Assembly (NCBI GenBank): GCA_012727735.1
Contig: JAAYGM010000014.1
Coordinates: 1 to 50,747, forward strand
Reading direction: 5' to 3'
Origin: Bacteroidales bacterium
GTDB taxonomy: Bacteria > Bacteroidota > Bacteroidia > Bacteroidales > Dysgonomonadaceae
DNA length: 50,747 bases
Below are positions 9,541-18,586 of this stretch, one piece after another (the first letter of the stretch is position 1; every line of letters begins with the position of its first letter). The translations under genes and the position numbers were made by a program. Under the pieces are notes generated by a model that was not told where the DNA came from, ran no database searches, and saw only the letters and a program-made list of their open reading frames with translations.

Positions 9541-10878
9541 ATGAAGACTATTTGCTTTTATTTCCAGATCCATCAACCCTTCCGGTTAAAAAGATACCGT
9601 TTTTTCAACATAGGCAGAGATCATTACTATTTCGATGATTATGCCAATGAAGAGATCCTGCAGCAGATAGCTGCCCGATCCTATATCCCTGCCAACAGGA
9701 TGTTGCTCGACCTGGTGAATCAAAATAAAGGAAAATTCAAAATCTCATTTTCAATATCAGGGGTGGCACTGGAGCAGCTGGAGATATATGCCCCGGAGGT
9801 GATTGAGGGCTTTCGTGAGCTGGCCAAAACCGGCAATGTGGAATTTCTTGCAGAGACATATGCCCATTCACTTGCCAGCCTTTATGATCCCGAGGAGTTC
9901 CGCAATCAGGTAATGCAGCATGCTGAAAGAATTGAGATGCTGTTCGGTCAGAAACCAACCGTTCTGCGTAATACCGAGCTGATCTACTCCGATGATATCG
10001 CTGAGGTGGCATATGATATGGGTTATACTAAGATGATCACCGAGGGGGCGAAACATATTCTGGGGTGGAAGAGCCCCAACTATGTCTATCATGCTGCCAC
10101 ACGGCCCAAGATGAAGTTATTGCTTAAGAACAGCCGTTACAGTGAGGATATTGCCTACAGGTTCTCCAATTACAGCTGGAACGAGTATCCTTTAACCGCT
10201 GAGAAGTTCATCTCATGGATTGCTGCCACACCACCGGATGAGAAGGTGTTCAACCTCTTTATGAACTACGAGACGCTGGGTAATCTGCAACCATCTCATA
10301 CCGGCATTTTTGAATTCATGAAAGCGTTGCCGCGCTTTGCCTTTGAAAAAGGTATCGGGTTTACTACACCCGGTGAAGCATTGGAGAGTCACAAGTCTGT
10401 CGGTCCCATCACTGTGCCCAACACCATCTCATGGGCAGATGAAGAGCGTGATGTAAGTGCCTGGCTCGGGAACAAACTGCAACAGAGTGCACTCAAATCG
10501 CTCTATGAGATGGGTGAAAGGGTACGCCTGTGTACCGATCGACGGCTGAAGCACGATTGGATCTATCTGCAGTCGAGCGACCACTTCTATTACATGTCGA
10601 CGAAACATTTCGGCGGGGGAGAGAGCCAGTTCAGTCCCTACATGTCACCATACGACGCCTTTAATAATTACATGAACGTGTTGAGTGATTTTCTTGGACG
10701 TGTGAAAGCCCAGTATCCCGACACGGTTGACAATGAGGAACTGAATGCCCTGCTCACCACCATCCACAACCAGGAGATGGAGATCAAACGTCTGCAGATG
10801 GAGCTGAAAACTGTCATTGGCAGTAACGAACAGCTGCTGGTGGAGAAAGTGAAGAAGTCAGCAATAGCAGAAGAATAA
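9541..10878 (+). CDS. Glycoside hydrolase family 57 (alpha-amylase-like)
   Basis: 445-aa ORF: MKTICFYFQIHQPFRLKRY, FRNTELIYSDD-type and MNYETLG/ H-rich GH57 motifs; adjacent to debranching enzyme and GT4. Confidence 0.9.
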   Translation: MKTICFYFQIHQPFRLKRYRFFNIGRDHYYFDDYANEEILQQIAARSYIPANRMLLDLVNQNKGKFKISFSISGVALEQLEIYAPEVIEGFRELAKTGNVEFLAETYAHSLASLYDPEEFRNQVMQHAERIEMLFGQKPTVLRNTELIYSDDIAEVAYDMGYTKMITEGAKHILGWKSPNYVYHAATRPKMKLLLKNSRYSEDIAYRFSNYSWNEYPLTAEKFISWIAATPPDEKVFNLFMNYETLGNLQPSHTGIFEFMKALPRFAFEKGIGFTTPGEALESHKSVGPITVPNTISWADEERDVSAWLGNKLQQSALKSLYEMGERVRLCTDRRLKHDWIYLQSSDHFYYMSTKHFGGGESQFSPYMSPYDAFNNYMNVLSDFLGRVKAQYPDTVDNEELNALLTTIHNQEMEIKRLQMELKTVIGSNEQLLVEKVKKSAIAEE

Positions 10879-10893
10879 AAACAAACGCAGAGA

Positions 10894-10929
10894 AACAGAA
10901 AAAGGAGCCACGTGGCTCCTTTTTCTGTT
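10894..10929. terminator. Bidirectional rho-independent terminator, perfect 36-bp palindrome
   Basis: AACAGAAAAAGGAGCCAC|GTGGCTCCTTTTTCTGTT, between convergent GH57 and rny. Confidence 0.9.
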
Positions 10930-10952
10930 GATTATAACGTTCGTTGACCGGC

Positions 10953-12482
10953 TTATTTAGCGTAACTCACAGCGCGTGTTTCACGGATCACGGTGATTTT
11001 CACCTGACCGGGATAGGTCATCTCCGTTTGTATCTTGCGTGCTATCTCGTCAGAGAGCTTCTCTGTATCCTGATCATCAATCTTGTCAGCTCCCACAATC
11101 ACGCGTAGCTCACGACCGGCCTGTATGGCGTATGTCTTCACCACACCGGGATATGAGAGAGCCAGGTTCTCCAGGTCGTTCAACCTTTTAATGTATGCCT
11201 CCACAATCTCGCGCCGTGCGCCGGGACGTGCACCGGAAATGGCATCGCACACCTGCACTATCGGTGCCAGGAGTGTAGTCATCTCCACCTCATCGTGGTG
11301 CGATCCGATGGCATTGCATATATCCGGCTTCTCCTTGAACTTCTCGGCCAGCTTCATGCCCAGGACTGCATGCGGCAGCTCCGGTTCATCATCCGGCACC
11401 TTGCCGATATCATGCAGCAGTCCGGCACGTTTCGCCTTCTTCGGGTTCAGCCCGAGCTCCGACGCCATGATAGCACACAGATTGGCGACCTCACGTGAGT
11501 GTTGCAGGAGGTTCTGTCCGTAGGAGGAGCGATACTTCATCTTCCCCACCATGCGGATCAACTCGGGATGCAAACCGTGAATACCCAAATCTATCACCGT
11601 TCGCTTGCCGGTTTCAATGATCTCTTCCTCGATCTGTTTCTTCACCTTCGACACCACCTCCTCAATACGGGCAGGGTGGATACGACCGTCGGTAACCAGC
11701 TGATGAAGCGACAGACGGGCAATCTCACGACGTACGGGGTCAAATCCCGACAAGACAATTGCTTCCGGTGTGTCATCCACCACAATCTCCACACCTGTGG
11801 CAGCTTCCAGCGCCCTGATATTTCTACCTTCACGGCCGATAATACGCCCCTTCACCTCATCTGAATCAATGTGGAATACCGTGACGGAGTTCTCAATGGA
11901 TGTCTCTGTGGCTACCCGTTGTATCGATTGAATCACAATACGCTTGGCTTCTTTATTGGCCGTCATCTTGGCCTCTTCCATGATATCGTTGATGTACGAC
12001 TGTGCACCGGTTTTAGCCTCCTCCTTCAATGACTCCACCAGACGCTCTTTCGCTTCCTCTGCAGAGAGGCTGGAGATGGTCTCCAGTTTTTCTACTGACT
12101 GACGATGCAGGCGTTCCAGCTCACCACCTTTTTTCTCGATAAACTCCTGCTGGTTGGCAAGATTAAGCTTTATCTCATCTATCTCACCCGCTTTTTTGTT
12201 CAGCTCTTCCTGTTTCTGATTGAGCGTCATTTCGCGTTGTTTGAGCCTGTTTTCGGTAAGCTGAATCTTCGTCGTGCGGGCGTTGGCCTGCTTCTCTGCT
12301 TCGGCCTTTAACGCCAGTGCTTCCTCTTTCGCCTCCAGTAATTTCTTCTTTCTGATTACATCGGCATCTTTTTCCGCATCACTCAGGATATTCTGAGCAC
12401 GGGAATTGGCCATCTTACCGGTCAGGTACCAGGCAATAACTGCCCCGATCGCCAACCCGATAATTCCTATTACTATTTCCAT
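10953..12482 (-). CDS. rny: Ribonuclease Y
   Basis: 509-aa ORF with N-terminal TM and coiled coil, KH domain ([15 protein letters not shown]) and HD domain ([11 protein letters not shown]). Confidence 0.96.
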   Translation of the reverse strand: MEIVIGIIGLAIGAVIAWYLTGKMANSRAQNILSDAEKDADVIRKKKLLEAKEEALALKAEAEKQANARTTKIQLTENRLKQREMTLNQKQEELNKKAGEIDEIKLNLANQQEFIEKKGGELERLHRQSVEKLETISSLSAEEAKERLVESLKEEAKTGAQSYINDIMEEAKMTANKEAKRIVIQSIQRVATETSIENSVTVFHIDSDEVKGRIIGREGRNIRALEAATGVEIVVDDTPEAIVLSGFDPVRREIARLSLHQLVTDGRIHPARIEEVVSKVKKQIEEEIIETGKRTVIDLGIHGLHPELIRMVGKMKYRSSYGQNLLQHSREVANLCAIMASELGLNPKKAKRAGLLHDIGKVPDDEPELPHAVLGMKLAEKFKEKPDICNAIGSHHDEVEMTTLLAPIVQVCDAISGARPGARREIVEAYIKRLNDLENLALSYPGVVKTYAIQAGRELRVIVGADKIDDQDTEKLSDEIARKIQTEMTYPGQVKITVIRETRAVSYAK

Positions 12483-12666
12483 ATTGCTAATGATTAATGA
12501 ATTTATAAAATCTCCCCTTTATTTTCCATCATAACCGGGAAGATGTTTTTGTTCTCTCTTTTCCAATGACTACATAAAATAAAAAATCGCACACAATCAA
12601 ACACATCAGTCAAAATGTGCGTAAAAGGTGCGTCTGTTTATACCCCCTCTCTGCAGGGAGAGCAGG

Positions 12667-12972
12667 TTATTTTTTCAGATAATCATCCAACTCGCCGATT
12701 AGCGAATCAATTTTATCTTCAAAGGGTTTCGTGTTATTCTTATCACCGAGAGAAAAATTCTCTGCCAATGCCTGTATGGCCGTCATTGCCATAAAGTCCT
12801 GTGTTGTCATGCTGGAGCTTTCTCCACCGTATGCAACGCGGTATTGGTTTATCTTCGTATTTATCTTTTTGGCTGCATCTCGGAAAGCCTGTTCATCCGT
12901 TCTGTTGATTCTCAAAGGATATCTTCTGCCGGCAATCTCTAATGTCAATAAAAATTTCTCGTCGCCCATCAC
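12667..12972 (-). CDS. zapA: Cell division protein ZapA
   Basis: 101-aa ORF; IAGRRYPLRINRTDEQAFRDAAKKIN... typical ZapA, located beside rny. Confidence 0.88.
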   Translation of the reverse strand: MMGDEKFLLTLEIAGRRYPLRINRTDEQAFRDAAKKINTKINQYRVAYGGESSSMTTQDFMAMTAIQALAENFSLGDKNNTKPFEDKIDSLIGELDDYLKK

Positions 12973-12988
12973 ATAAATTATTCAAAGG

Positions 12989-13279
12989 TTATCTCAACAA
13001 ATTTATGCATTTATCAACTTCTCGCACCAGTTTTGATAGTTTCAATTTCGCGGTATCCACGTCTACCGACGCAGCCGTAATGGTTCTCGCGGTCTTCAAA
13101 CTATCGTATTTTGTTTTCAGTTGCTTCAGTTCACTGACACGTTCATCAATCTCTGCCTGCTTCGTCTGTAGCGTTGTTTTTAATCCGGCATTCTCTTCTT
13201 TCAGGGAATCACATAAAAACATCACCTGTTTTATCCGCACTTCCAGGTCGACAAGCAATTTATTATTTTCGTCAGTCAT
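12989..13279 (-). CDS. Small coiled-coil protein (cell-division/ZapB-like position), function unknown
   Basis: 96-aa ORF, heptad-like (LEVRIKQVMFLCDSLKEENAGLKTTLQTKQAEIDERVSELKQLKTKYDSL), upstream of zapA. Confidence 0.75.
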   Translation of the reverse strand: MTDENNKLLVDLEVRIKQVMFLCDSLKEENAGLKTTLQTKQAEIDERVSELKQLKTKYDSLKTARTITAASVDVDTAKLKLSKLVREVDKCINLLR

Positions 13280-13408
13280 ATGAAACGGTCCTCTACATTA
13301 CCTCACCTCAGAAAATGTTCATTGTGGGTTCCGATACTTTTAATTATTGCCCGCAATGGCACAGACATGTTTGCCTATGCTCACCTAGCTAAACGCAAAC
13401 GTTCCATA
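13279..13408 (-). ncRNA. Candidate structured RNA (6S-like or operon leader) upstream of the coiled-coil/zapA genes
   Basis: 9-bp closing helix UAUGGAACG...CGUUUCAUA (one G-U) around ~110 nt, with internal hairpins (GUUUGC/GCAAAC; AUUG-CGGG-CAAU); upstream minus-strand promoter-like TTGT-N19-TATATTTG. Family assignment not verified. Confidence 0.4.
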
Positions 13409-13456
13409 CACCATAAAATGAAAAATGAAATAATCGCATGAAAACAAAAATTCACG

Positions 13457-13487
13457 CAAATATATGCATTGTAAGAGACTTTCACAA
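13457..13487 (-). promoter_or_regulatory. Bacteroidota-type promoter for candidate RNA/zapA operon
   Basis: Minus strand: TTGT (13487-13484), 19-nt spacer, TATATTTG (13464-13457), matching TAnnTTTG. Confidence 0.5.
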
Positions 13488-13558
13488 GATAAATCCCCCT
13501 TATTTTTCAAATATTCATCCGTTTATACCATTTTTAGGCTCTTTTGCTTGAGATTTTG

Positions 13559-13566
13559 TAACTTTG
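13559..13566 (+). promoter_or_regulatory. Putative -7 element TAACTTTG upstream of B3/4-domain gene
   Basis: Match to TAnnTTTG; no clear -33 at the expected distance. Confidence 0.35.
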
Positions 13567-13580
13567 GCTTTCAGGTGACG

Positions 13581-13620
13581 GAGATTGAATAAGATTGAAT
13601 AAGATTGACTGAGATTGATG
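13581..13620 (+). repeat. 10-bp tandem repeat (RAGATTGAMT), 4 copies running into the start codon
   Basis: gagattgaat aagattgaat aagattgact gagattgatg; the last copy contains the ATG of the downstream gene. Confidence 0.85.
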
Positions 13621-14283
13621 ACGGTTCAGAAAGAAATAACAATCAGTGACAGACTATATGAAGTATGCCCCGTGTTTCGTATGGCAGCTATTTCCTGTAA
13701 GGTGAAGAACAGCTCCTATAGCGGGGAGTTATGGAAAGAGATAGATGCCTTTTCTACTCAGTTTGTCTCTGCTTTTAAGATGGAGGAGATAAAACTGCGT
13801 CCGGCCATCCTGGCCACGAGGAAAACCTACAAAAAACTGGGGAAAGACCCCAACCGCTACCGCCCTTCTGCAGAAGCGCTATGCAGGCGGATACTGAAAG
13901 GACAGGAGCTGTATCAGATTGATACACTGGTCGACCTGATCAACCTGGTCTCCCTGAAAACGGGATACTCTATCGGCGGTTTTGACCTGGACATGATCGA
14001 GGGTGACCTGACCCTGGGCGTGGGTGAGGCTGATGAGCGGTTTGAGGCGATTGGGCGCGGACTGCTGAACATAGAGGGGTTGCCGGTTTACCGGGATGAG
14101 GTGGGAGGCATTGGCACACCTACCAGTGATGAGGAGCGCACCAGGATCACTACCGGCACCACGCACCTGATGATGATCATCAACGCCTACTCAGGCGAGG
14201 AAGGGCTGCAGGAGGCAGTAGATTTTTCGGTGGGACTGCTGAAAAAGTATCTGGCTGCAGAGGATATCAGGGTGCTGCATTGA
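13618..14283 (+). CDS. Stand-alone B3/4 (tRNA-binding / PheT-like) domain protein
   Basis: ~221 aa: RPAILATRKTYKKLGKDPNRYRPSAEALCRRILKGQELYQIDTLVDLINLVSLKTGYSIGGFDLDMIEG is typical of B3_4 domain proteins. Confidence 0.85.
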   Translation: MTVQKEITISDRLYEVCPVFRMAAISCKVKNSSYSGELWKEIDAFSTQFVSAFKMEEIKLRPAILATRKTYKKLGKDPNRYRPSAEALCRRILKGQELYQIDTLVDLINLVSLKTGYSIGGFDLDMIEGDLTLGVGEADERFEAIGRGLLNIEGLPVYRDEVGGIGTPTSDEERTRITTGTTHLMMIINAYSGEEGLQEAVDFSVGLLKKYLAAEDIRVLH

Positions 14284-14330
14284 TCTTAAATGGCGGTCGT
14301 GAATAACAGGAAAATGCTAAAATTGTGATA

Positions 14331-15461
14331 CTACACTTTCCTCAGGATGATCCTGAAGGTAGCACCTTTACCCAATTCCGACTTCAGTACAAATATTTTT
14401 CCTTTGTGATACACCTCCACGATCCGTTTCACCAGGGCAAGACCCAGCCCCCACCCGCGCTCTTTGGAGGTGTAACCGGGTGAAAAGATCTTCTTCTGTT
14501 TCGATCCCGTGATCCCTTTGCCGCTGTCGGTGACATCAAGCAGAGCCTGATTATCCTTTTCAGTCAGTCTGAAGATGATAGTACCCTCTCCATTCATTGC
14601 ATCCACCGCATTCTTCGTGAGGTTCTCAATCACCCATCCAAATAGTGGTTCATTCAGTGAAACCATCACCGGCTTTTCGGGGAAAAGTAACGAAAAAGTG
14701 ATTCTTTCTGACAGTCGCTTTTCAAGGTATGTCAAAGCATTCCTCACCACCACCCGCAAGTCTGCCGGCTCTGTATTCGGTGCTGAGCCTATCCTGGAGA
14801 AACGTTCTGCAATCATTTGCAAACGGGCGGTATCCTTTTCAATCTCACACACCAGTGCAGCATCCACCTCTTTCAGCTTCAGATATTCTGTCCATGCTGC
14901 CAGCGATGAGATGGGTGTACCCAGTTGATGGGCCGTCTCTTTCGACAATCCCACCCAGACACTGTTTTGTTCGGCTCGTAGCGAACGGTTCATTGCGAAA
15001 AATGCAAGAGCGACAAACAGAGCGATGATAAAAAGCTGTATATAGGGATAAACCTGCAACTTTTTCAACGTATAGGAGTCATCAAAATAAAGCGACTGAT
15101 TCAGCTCTTCCATTCTGATAGGTGCATGACTGCCGGCAAACTGCTCCATCTTAATTTGAAGAAATACTGCTGTATCCACTGCAGGAAGTTTGATGTTATG
15201 CGACAGCAACTTACCGCTCTTCTCATCATGCAGGATGACAGGTATTGAGGTGTTACTTTTCAGGATGTTTAACACCAGCAACATATCCGCACCGGGATCA
15301 TCAAGCGTGATTGACTCTGTGGCCATGGCCCATATTTCCATCTTTTGCCGCTCCTCTTCCGACAGTTGTTTCACCAACCTGCCCGACACCACCAGAGAGA
15401 GGATGGCTGCTGCAATGGCTAAGATGACGAACAGGTATGTGAGGGTTTGCCGTGTATACAT
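14331..15461 (-). CDS. Sensor histidine kinase
   Basis: 376-aa ORF with TM segments; KETAHQLGTPISSLAAWTEYLK, NLTKNAVDAMNGEG, VTDSGKGI, GWGLGLALVKRIVE (H, N, G boxes). Confidence 0.92.
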   Translation of the reverse strand: MYTRQTLTYLFVILAIAAAILSLVVSGRLVKQLSEEERQKMEIWAMATESITLDDPGADMLLVLNILKSNTSIPVILHDEKSGKLLSHNIKLPAVDTAVFLQIKMEQFAGSHAPIRMEELNQSLYFDDSYTLKKLQVYPYIQLFIIALFVALAFFAMNRSLRAEQNSVWVGLSKETAHQLGTPISSLAAWTEYLKLKEVDAALVCEIEKDTARLQMIAERFSRIGSAPNTEPADLRVVVRNALTYLEKRLSERITFSLLFPEKPVMVSLNEPLFGWVIENLTKNAVDAMNGEGTIIFRLTEKDNQALLDVTDSGKGITGSKQKKIFSPGYTSKERGWGLGLALVKRIVEVYHKGKIFVLKSELGKGATFRIILRKV

Positions 15462-15478
15462 GGAATTAAAATTAAGAA

Positions 15479-16918
15479 TTAATAGCGATTATCGACGGAC
15501 TGACCTAACAGTACCTCAGGCCTGACTTCCGGCAGATAACCGCTGCGTATCCGCCATTCATTGGGATAAAGGTTATTCGCCCGGTTACCTATATTCTTCA
15601 CAAACCCGATCGGTTCATCGTGATAGGTGAGCAGAAGAAATCCCTTCGGTGCATCGGCAAGTGTGATGGCTTCTTTTCGCAGGTAAGCGATTGCCTTATC
15701 GTAAGGCAGTTCATGATTACGGAATGCGGCCCGGTTCAGTTCCCTGCTCATCGCCAGAGAGTGCGAGGGGATAAAATCTTTTCCCTTTTTCTCCCCTATC
15801 TCAACACCCATCGAAACAATCCTCAACCGCTCCCGGAAAGAGAGCAACGTTTCAGAATGAGCTTTTGGCAGTGCTGTGATACGGTTATCCGTTTCCACAA
15901 AATCGTACAGCTCCGGATGCTTTATCATTCCGGCATAATCAGATATATCCTTCATGAACAGCGATGGCCTCTTTCTGTTCTTTTTGCGAGAGTAGTCACC
16001 TTTTGAGAAGGATTCAGCTTCAGACAGCGCTGCTTCCGATTTTCTTAACAGCGTAACAAACAGTCCCTCACCCCTGGTCTTGTGAGGGAAAAAGCGGTAA
16101 CCCGCTGCTCCGTGAAGAGATGACGGGGTGATCCCCCACTCCTCTTCAGTTGGTACTTCAATAAAATCAGCACCCAGTTTTTGTGCCATCCAGAGGGCAT
16201 TCTCTTCATTCTCGGCCCTGTTATAGGTGCAGGTGCTGTAGATAAGAATTCCACCCGGTTTCAGTGCGGGCCATACATCACTGAGTATCTCTTTTTGTCG
16301 TGCTGCACACATCACCACATTCTGCGGCGACCACTCCTGCACTGCCACCTCATCTTTACGAAACATCCCTTCCCCCGAACAGGGAGCATCCACAAGAATC
16401 AGATCGAAGAGAGCCGGGAAAGCGGCGAAATCTCCCGGGTGATTATTGGTGACCACACTACAGGGATCACCAAACCTTGTCATCGTCTCCGATAAGATGT
16501 TAGCCCGCTGACGTATCAGCTCATTGCTGACCAGCAGGCTGCCCTCCGGCAATGCCGTCATCAGAGTGACCGACTTGCCACCCGGTGCACCGCAGAGATC
16601 GAGACAGAGGGAAGGCGCTGTCACCAGCTGTCTTACCAGATGCTCCACAAACATAGAAGATGCTTCCTGGACGTAATAGTAGCCAGCATGAAAGAGGGGA
16701 TCGAACGTGAAGGCAGGTCGCTCCTTCAGGTAGAAACCCCATTCCGACCATGGCACTGGTTGCGCAGGCTTTATGAGAGCCATCGGGTTACGCGCTGTTT
16801 TGTGCGGGTTGAGACGGATACTCACCGGAGTATCTCCCTCCAATGCAGCAAGGAGTTGCTCTGTTTCACTTCCAAGCAATGACCGGAGAGAGACGATAAA
16901 TTCTTCAGGGAGTTTCAT
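15479..16918 (-). CDS. RsmF/NOL1-NOP2-Sun family rRNA m5C methyltransferase
   Basis: 479-aa ORF: DLCGAPGGKSVTLM, VDAPCSGEGMFRKD, YSTCTYNRAENE motifs. Confidence 0.92.
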   Translation of the reverse strand: MKLPEEFIVSLRSLLGSETEQLLAALEGDTPVSIRLNPHKTARNPMALIKPAQPVPWSEWGFYLKERPAFTFDPLFHAGYYYVQEASSMFVEHLVRQLVTAPSLCLDLCGAPGGKSVTLMTALPEGSLLVSNELIRQRANILSETMTRFGDPCSVVTNNHPGDFAAFPALFDLILVDAPCSGEGMFRKDEVAVQEWSPQNVVMCAARQKEILSDVWPALKPGGILIYSTCTYNRAENEENALWMAQKLGADFIEVPTEEEWGITPSSLHGAAGYRFFPHKTRGEGLFVTLLRKSEAALSEAESFSKGDYSRKKNRKRPSLFMKDISDYAGMIKHPELYDFVETDNRITALPKAHSETLLSFRERLRIVSMGVEIGEKKGKDFIPSHSLAMSRELNRAAFRNHELPYDKAIAYLRKEAITLADAPKGFLLLTYHDEPIGFVKNIGNRANNLYPNEWRIRSGYLPEVRPEVLLGQSVDNRY

Positions 16919-17044
16919 TGACTGATCTTTTGGTTACAAAGATAAAAGGATTTTTGCAGAATCGTTTTCAATTGTTTCTTTAATGAGCCTAACGAAAAAA
17001 AGTTAACTTTGTGAATTGACAGAATCATCAAAAAAAAAATCAAC

Positions 17045-17881
17045 ATGAAAAAAATGCTTTTTATCGCGGGACTGCTCTGCTCCCAGCTGATTATTGCGCA
17101 GGAAAGGCCTGATCCGCAACCGGCACCTGACAGCTTCGAACAATTCAGCGTGGGCATGGCCGGCTATACTTTTGTGAATTTCGACCTGGACAAGACGCTG
17201 GAGATCATGGAGAAATGCGACGTGAAATACCTTTGTATCAAAGATTTTCATCTCCCACTCAAAAGCACGGATGAAGAAATCGCGGCTTTCCATGCCAAAC
17301 TAAAATCGAAAGGTGTGACAGGCTATGCCGTAGGGCCTATCTATATGCGGTCGAAGGAGGAGGTTGACAACGCATTTGAATATGCAAAACGGGTAGGGGT
17401 GAAGTTGATCGTGGGTGTACCCAACTATGAGCTGCTGCCTTACGTAGACCGGAAGGTGAGAGAGTATGATTTTCAATATGCCATTCACCTTCACGGACCG
17501 GACATGCCATTGTATCCCGATGCTGATGATGTCTGGGACAACGTGAAAGATCTCGATGCGAGGATAGGTATGTGTCTCGATGTGGGGCATGACACACGCA
17601 ACGGAAAAGATCCGGTGAAGGATCTGGAGAAATACCATACGCGCGTATTTGACATTCACATCAAAGATGTGACAGGACCAACCAAAGCCGGTTATTCAGT
17701 TGAGATAGGACGGGGTATCATCGATTTCCCTGCATTTGTCAACATGCTCCGCAAAGTAGGCTATAGCGGTGTCTGCAGCCTTGAGCACGAACGCAACATG
17801 AAAGATCCCTTTCTGGGAATAGCGGAATCGATCGGCTATTTCAGAGGGATGATTGCTGCGACGAAAGCGGTTAATAATTAA
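17045..17881 (+). CDS. Secreted/periplasmic sugar phosphate isomerase/epimerase (xylose isomerase-like TIM barrel)
   Basis: 278-aa ORF with signal peptide; MCLDVGHDTRNGKDPVKDLEKYHTRVFDIHIKDV, GRGIIDFPAFVNMLRKVGYSG. Confidence 0.85.
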   Translation: MKKMLFIAGLLCSQLIIAQERPDPQPAPDSFEQFSVGMAGYTFVNFDLDKTLEIMEKCDVKYLCIKDFHLPLKSTDEEIAAFHAKLKSKGVTGYAVGPIYMRSKEEVDNAFEYAKRVGVKLIVGVPNYELLPYVDRKVREYDFQYAIHLHGPDMPLYPDADDVWDNVKDLDARIGMCLDVGHDTRNGKDPVKDLEKYHTRVFDIHIKDVTGPTKAGYSVEIGRGIIDFPAFVNMLRKVGYSGVCSLEHERNMKDPFLGIAESIGYFRGMIAATKAVNN

Positions 17882-17907
17882 AATAATTTTACCTTCCCCG
17901 GCATTTT

Positions 17908-17939
17908 AAAGGGATGATCTGCGTGATAATCATCCCTTT
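17908..17939 (+). terminator. Hairpin downstream of sugar epimerase
   Basis: AAAGGGATGAT...ATCATCCCTTT, perfect 11-bp stem with short T run. Confidence 0.65.
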
Positions 17940-18013
17940 CATCCAATTAAGGTCCGGGAGAAAACCATACATACTCCTTTTTCCGAAAAGGGGTTCCGAA
18001 AAAACGGTGAACA

Positions 18014-18586
18014 ATGAAAAATATCCTGTCTCCCCTCCCCTGGAAAGTACTCGAAAGTGAATACCTGCACAAAAGACCCTGGCTCACCGTGCGTAGAGAG
18101 AAACTGGAGATGCCCAACGGGAATGTGGTCCCTGAATATTATGTGCTGGAATATCCCGACTGGGTAAATATCATCGCCATCACCAAAGAGGGGGAGTTCA
18201 TTCTGGTGCAGCAATACCGTCCCGGTATCGGCAAAACCTGCTTTGAACTGTGTGCCGGCGTGTGTGAAGAGGAGGACCCCTCTCCACTTGCCTCTGCACA
18301 AAGAGAGCTGCTGGAAGAGACCGGTTACAGCGGAGGGCACTGGGAGGAGTTCATGCATGTAGCACCCAACGCAAGTGCGGCCAACAACTACTCCTGGTGC
18401 TTTATCGCCGAAGGTGTGGAGAAAACAGGCAATCAGGCACTGGAAGAGTCGGAAGATCTTACCGTACATCTCTTTTCCTACGATGCGTTGAGGGCACTGC
18501 TTACAAGCGATCAGATTATTCAGGCAACCATGGCCGCCCCATTGTGGAAATATTTCGCAATTAATGACAAACAAAAAAAACTATGA
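18014..18586 (+). CDS. Nudix hydrolase (ADP-ribose pyrophosphatase-like)
   Basis: 190-aa ORF; Nudix box-like AQRELLEETGYSGG, LVQQYRPGIGKTCFELCAG. Confidence 0.9.
   Translation: MKNILSPLPWKVLESEYLHKRPWLTVRREKLEMPNGNVVPEYYVLEYPDWVNIIAITKEGEFILVQQYRPGIGKTCFELCAGVCEEEDPSPLASAQRELLEETGYSGGHWEEFMHVAPNASAANNYSWCFIAEGVEKTGNQALEESEDLTVHLFSYDALRALLTSDQIIQATMAAPLWKYFAINDKQKKL

Noticed and set aside
12483-12666. zapA-rny spacer considered as an alternative 6S RNA location
   Set aside because: Contains only a short CTCTC/GAGAG hairpin; no long closing helix found by eye, so the 13279-13408 segment is preferred.
13618-14283. B3/4 gene considered as a pheT fragment
   Set aside because: The ORF is intact with its own start and stop and matches stand-alone B3/4 proteins rather than a truncated synthetase.
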